This document shows, in pieces, positions 22,688-22,878 of a stretch of 22,878 nucleotides of DNA. A program made the translations under genes and the position numbers. Location of the stretch: the IMG/VR virus record IMGVR_UViG_3300037071_000701, positions 1 through 22,878 of that record; one strand, given 5' to 3'. The notes under the pieces were generated by a model. It had not been told where the DNA came from. It did not search any database and worked only from the letters and a program-made list of their open reading frames with translations. Every line of letters starts with the position of its first letter. The first letter of the stretch is position 1. Origin of the DNA: a virus.

Positions 22688-22878
22688 GAGGCTTTGCCGC
22701 CCGCTACGGCGATGTCCTTATGCCGGGTGAGGTTGCAGGCGCGGCAGAGCGTCCGTTTGTTGGAGGCCCGGTTATCGAGAGGCTCCCGGTTCTTGTGGTC
22801 AGTTACAAGGTCGCTTGTAGCTCCGCACCGGGCGCAACGCTTCCCCGCTGTCTCGTTCGCGCGCTGGTTGCGCTTGTC
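22684..22878 (-). CDS. HNH endonuclease with zinc finger (partial, N terminus outside)
   Basis: The reverse strand is open from the window edge to a stop at 22686-22684, giving 64 residues of a protein whose start is outside. It carries CARCG (a CXXC knuckle), then TDHKNREPLDNRASN, in which D-H-K and the N-R-A-S-N positions match the core of an HNH active site, and then LCRACN, a second CXXC knuckle, followed by HKDIAV. This Cys4-type zinc-stabilised HNH fold is common among phage endonucleases linked to packaging or homing. The orientation opposite to the late genes suggests it belongs to another transcription unit. Its role (packaging, homing, host DNA cutting) cannot be decided from the fragment. 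Confidence 0.8.
   Translation of the reverse strand, partial: DKRNQRANETAGKRCARCGATSDLVTDHKNREPLDNRASNKRTLCRACNLTRHKDIAVAGGKAS

Noticed and set aside
1-22878. CRISPR arrays, tRNA genes, insertion sequences, integrase or attachment sites
   Set aside because: I saw no regularly spaced direct repeats, no cloverleaf-like segments in the few gaps, and no recombinase or transposase motifs.

Overview
This window reads as part of the late (virion assembly and lysis) region of a tailed double-stranded DNA phage. The DNA is high in GC, almost every gene lies on the + strand, and most neighbours overlap by a few bases (ATGA, TGATG, TAGTG). The gene set points to a short-tailed (podovirus-like) particle: a scaffold and an HK97-type coat protein are followed by a head-tail adaptor, a beta-propeller nozzle protein, fibre-like proteins, two basic helical proteins and a 2427-residue internal virion protein. 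I see no major tail tube or tail assembly chaperone pair. GC content, an amidase lysin, membrane proteins without an evident outer-membrane spanin pair, and actinophage-like beta domains suggest a high-GC Gram-positive (actinobacterial) host, but this is inference. Terminase and an intact portal gene are absent and presumably lie to the left.

Layout. Positions 2-1993 hold the 3' end of an upstream gene, two head accessory candidates (the larger with a tandem beta-domain repeat) and a secreted HEXXH metallopeptidase. A 161-bp gap with a GC hairpin (1994-2154) leads to the scaffold (2155) and major capsid protein (2989), followed by a strong intrinsic terminator (4248-4283). Next comes an accessory block: a class I SAM methyltransferase-like protein, an unknown protein, a GT-A glycosyltransferase and a 57-residue protein. 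From 6138 to 11029 lie the adaptor, nozzle and three tail or fibre proteins, one with five degenerate repeats of a known fibre motif. From 11060 to 20505 lie three basic proteins interpreted as the ejection apparatus; the giant one carries a lytic transglycosylase domain and a putative zinc peptidase-like domain near its C terminus.

Positions 20515-22534 form a lysis cassette: two small membrane proteins, a membrane-anchored 146-residue protein, an amidase endolysin with an N-terminal coiled coil, a possible 35-residue protein, a holin-like protein and a 42-residue double-hydrophobic-segment protein. At the right edge the strand switches. A zinc-finger HNH endonuclease (cut by the window edge) and a small Cys-rich protein run leftwards, and the latter's 3' end overlaps the last + strand gene.

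How the parts fit: scaffold and coat build the procapsid, decoration candidates dress it, and adaptor, nozzle and fibres make the tail. The basic internal proteins would be ejected to open a channel through the wall, with local peptidoglycan cutting, and the cassette at the end releases progeny. The parts that most deserve attention are the signal-peptide metallopeptidase among head genes, the methyltransferase/glycosyltransferase pair among virion genes, the C-terminal enzymes of the giant protein, and the cluster of very small membrane proteins around the endolysin.
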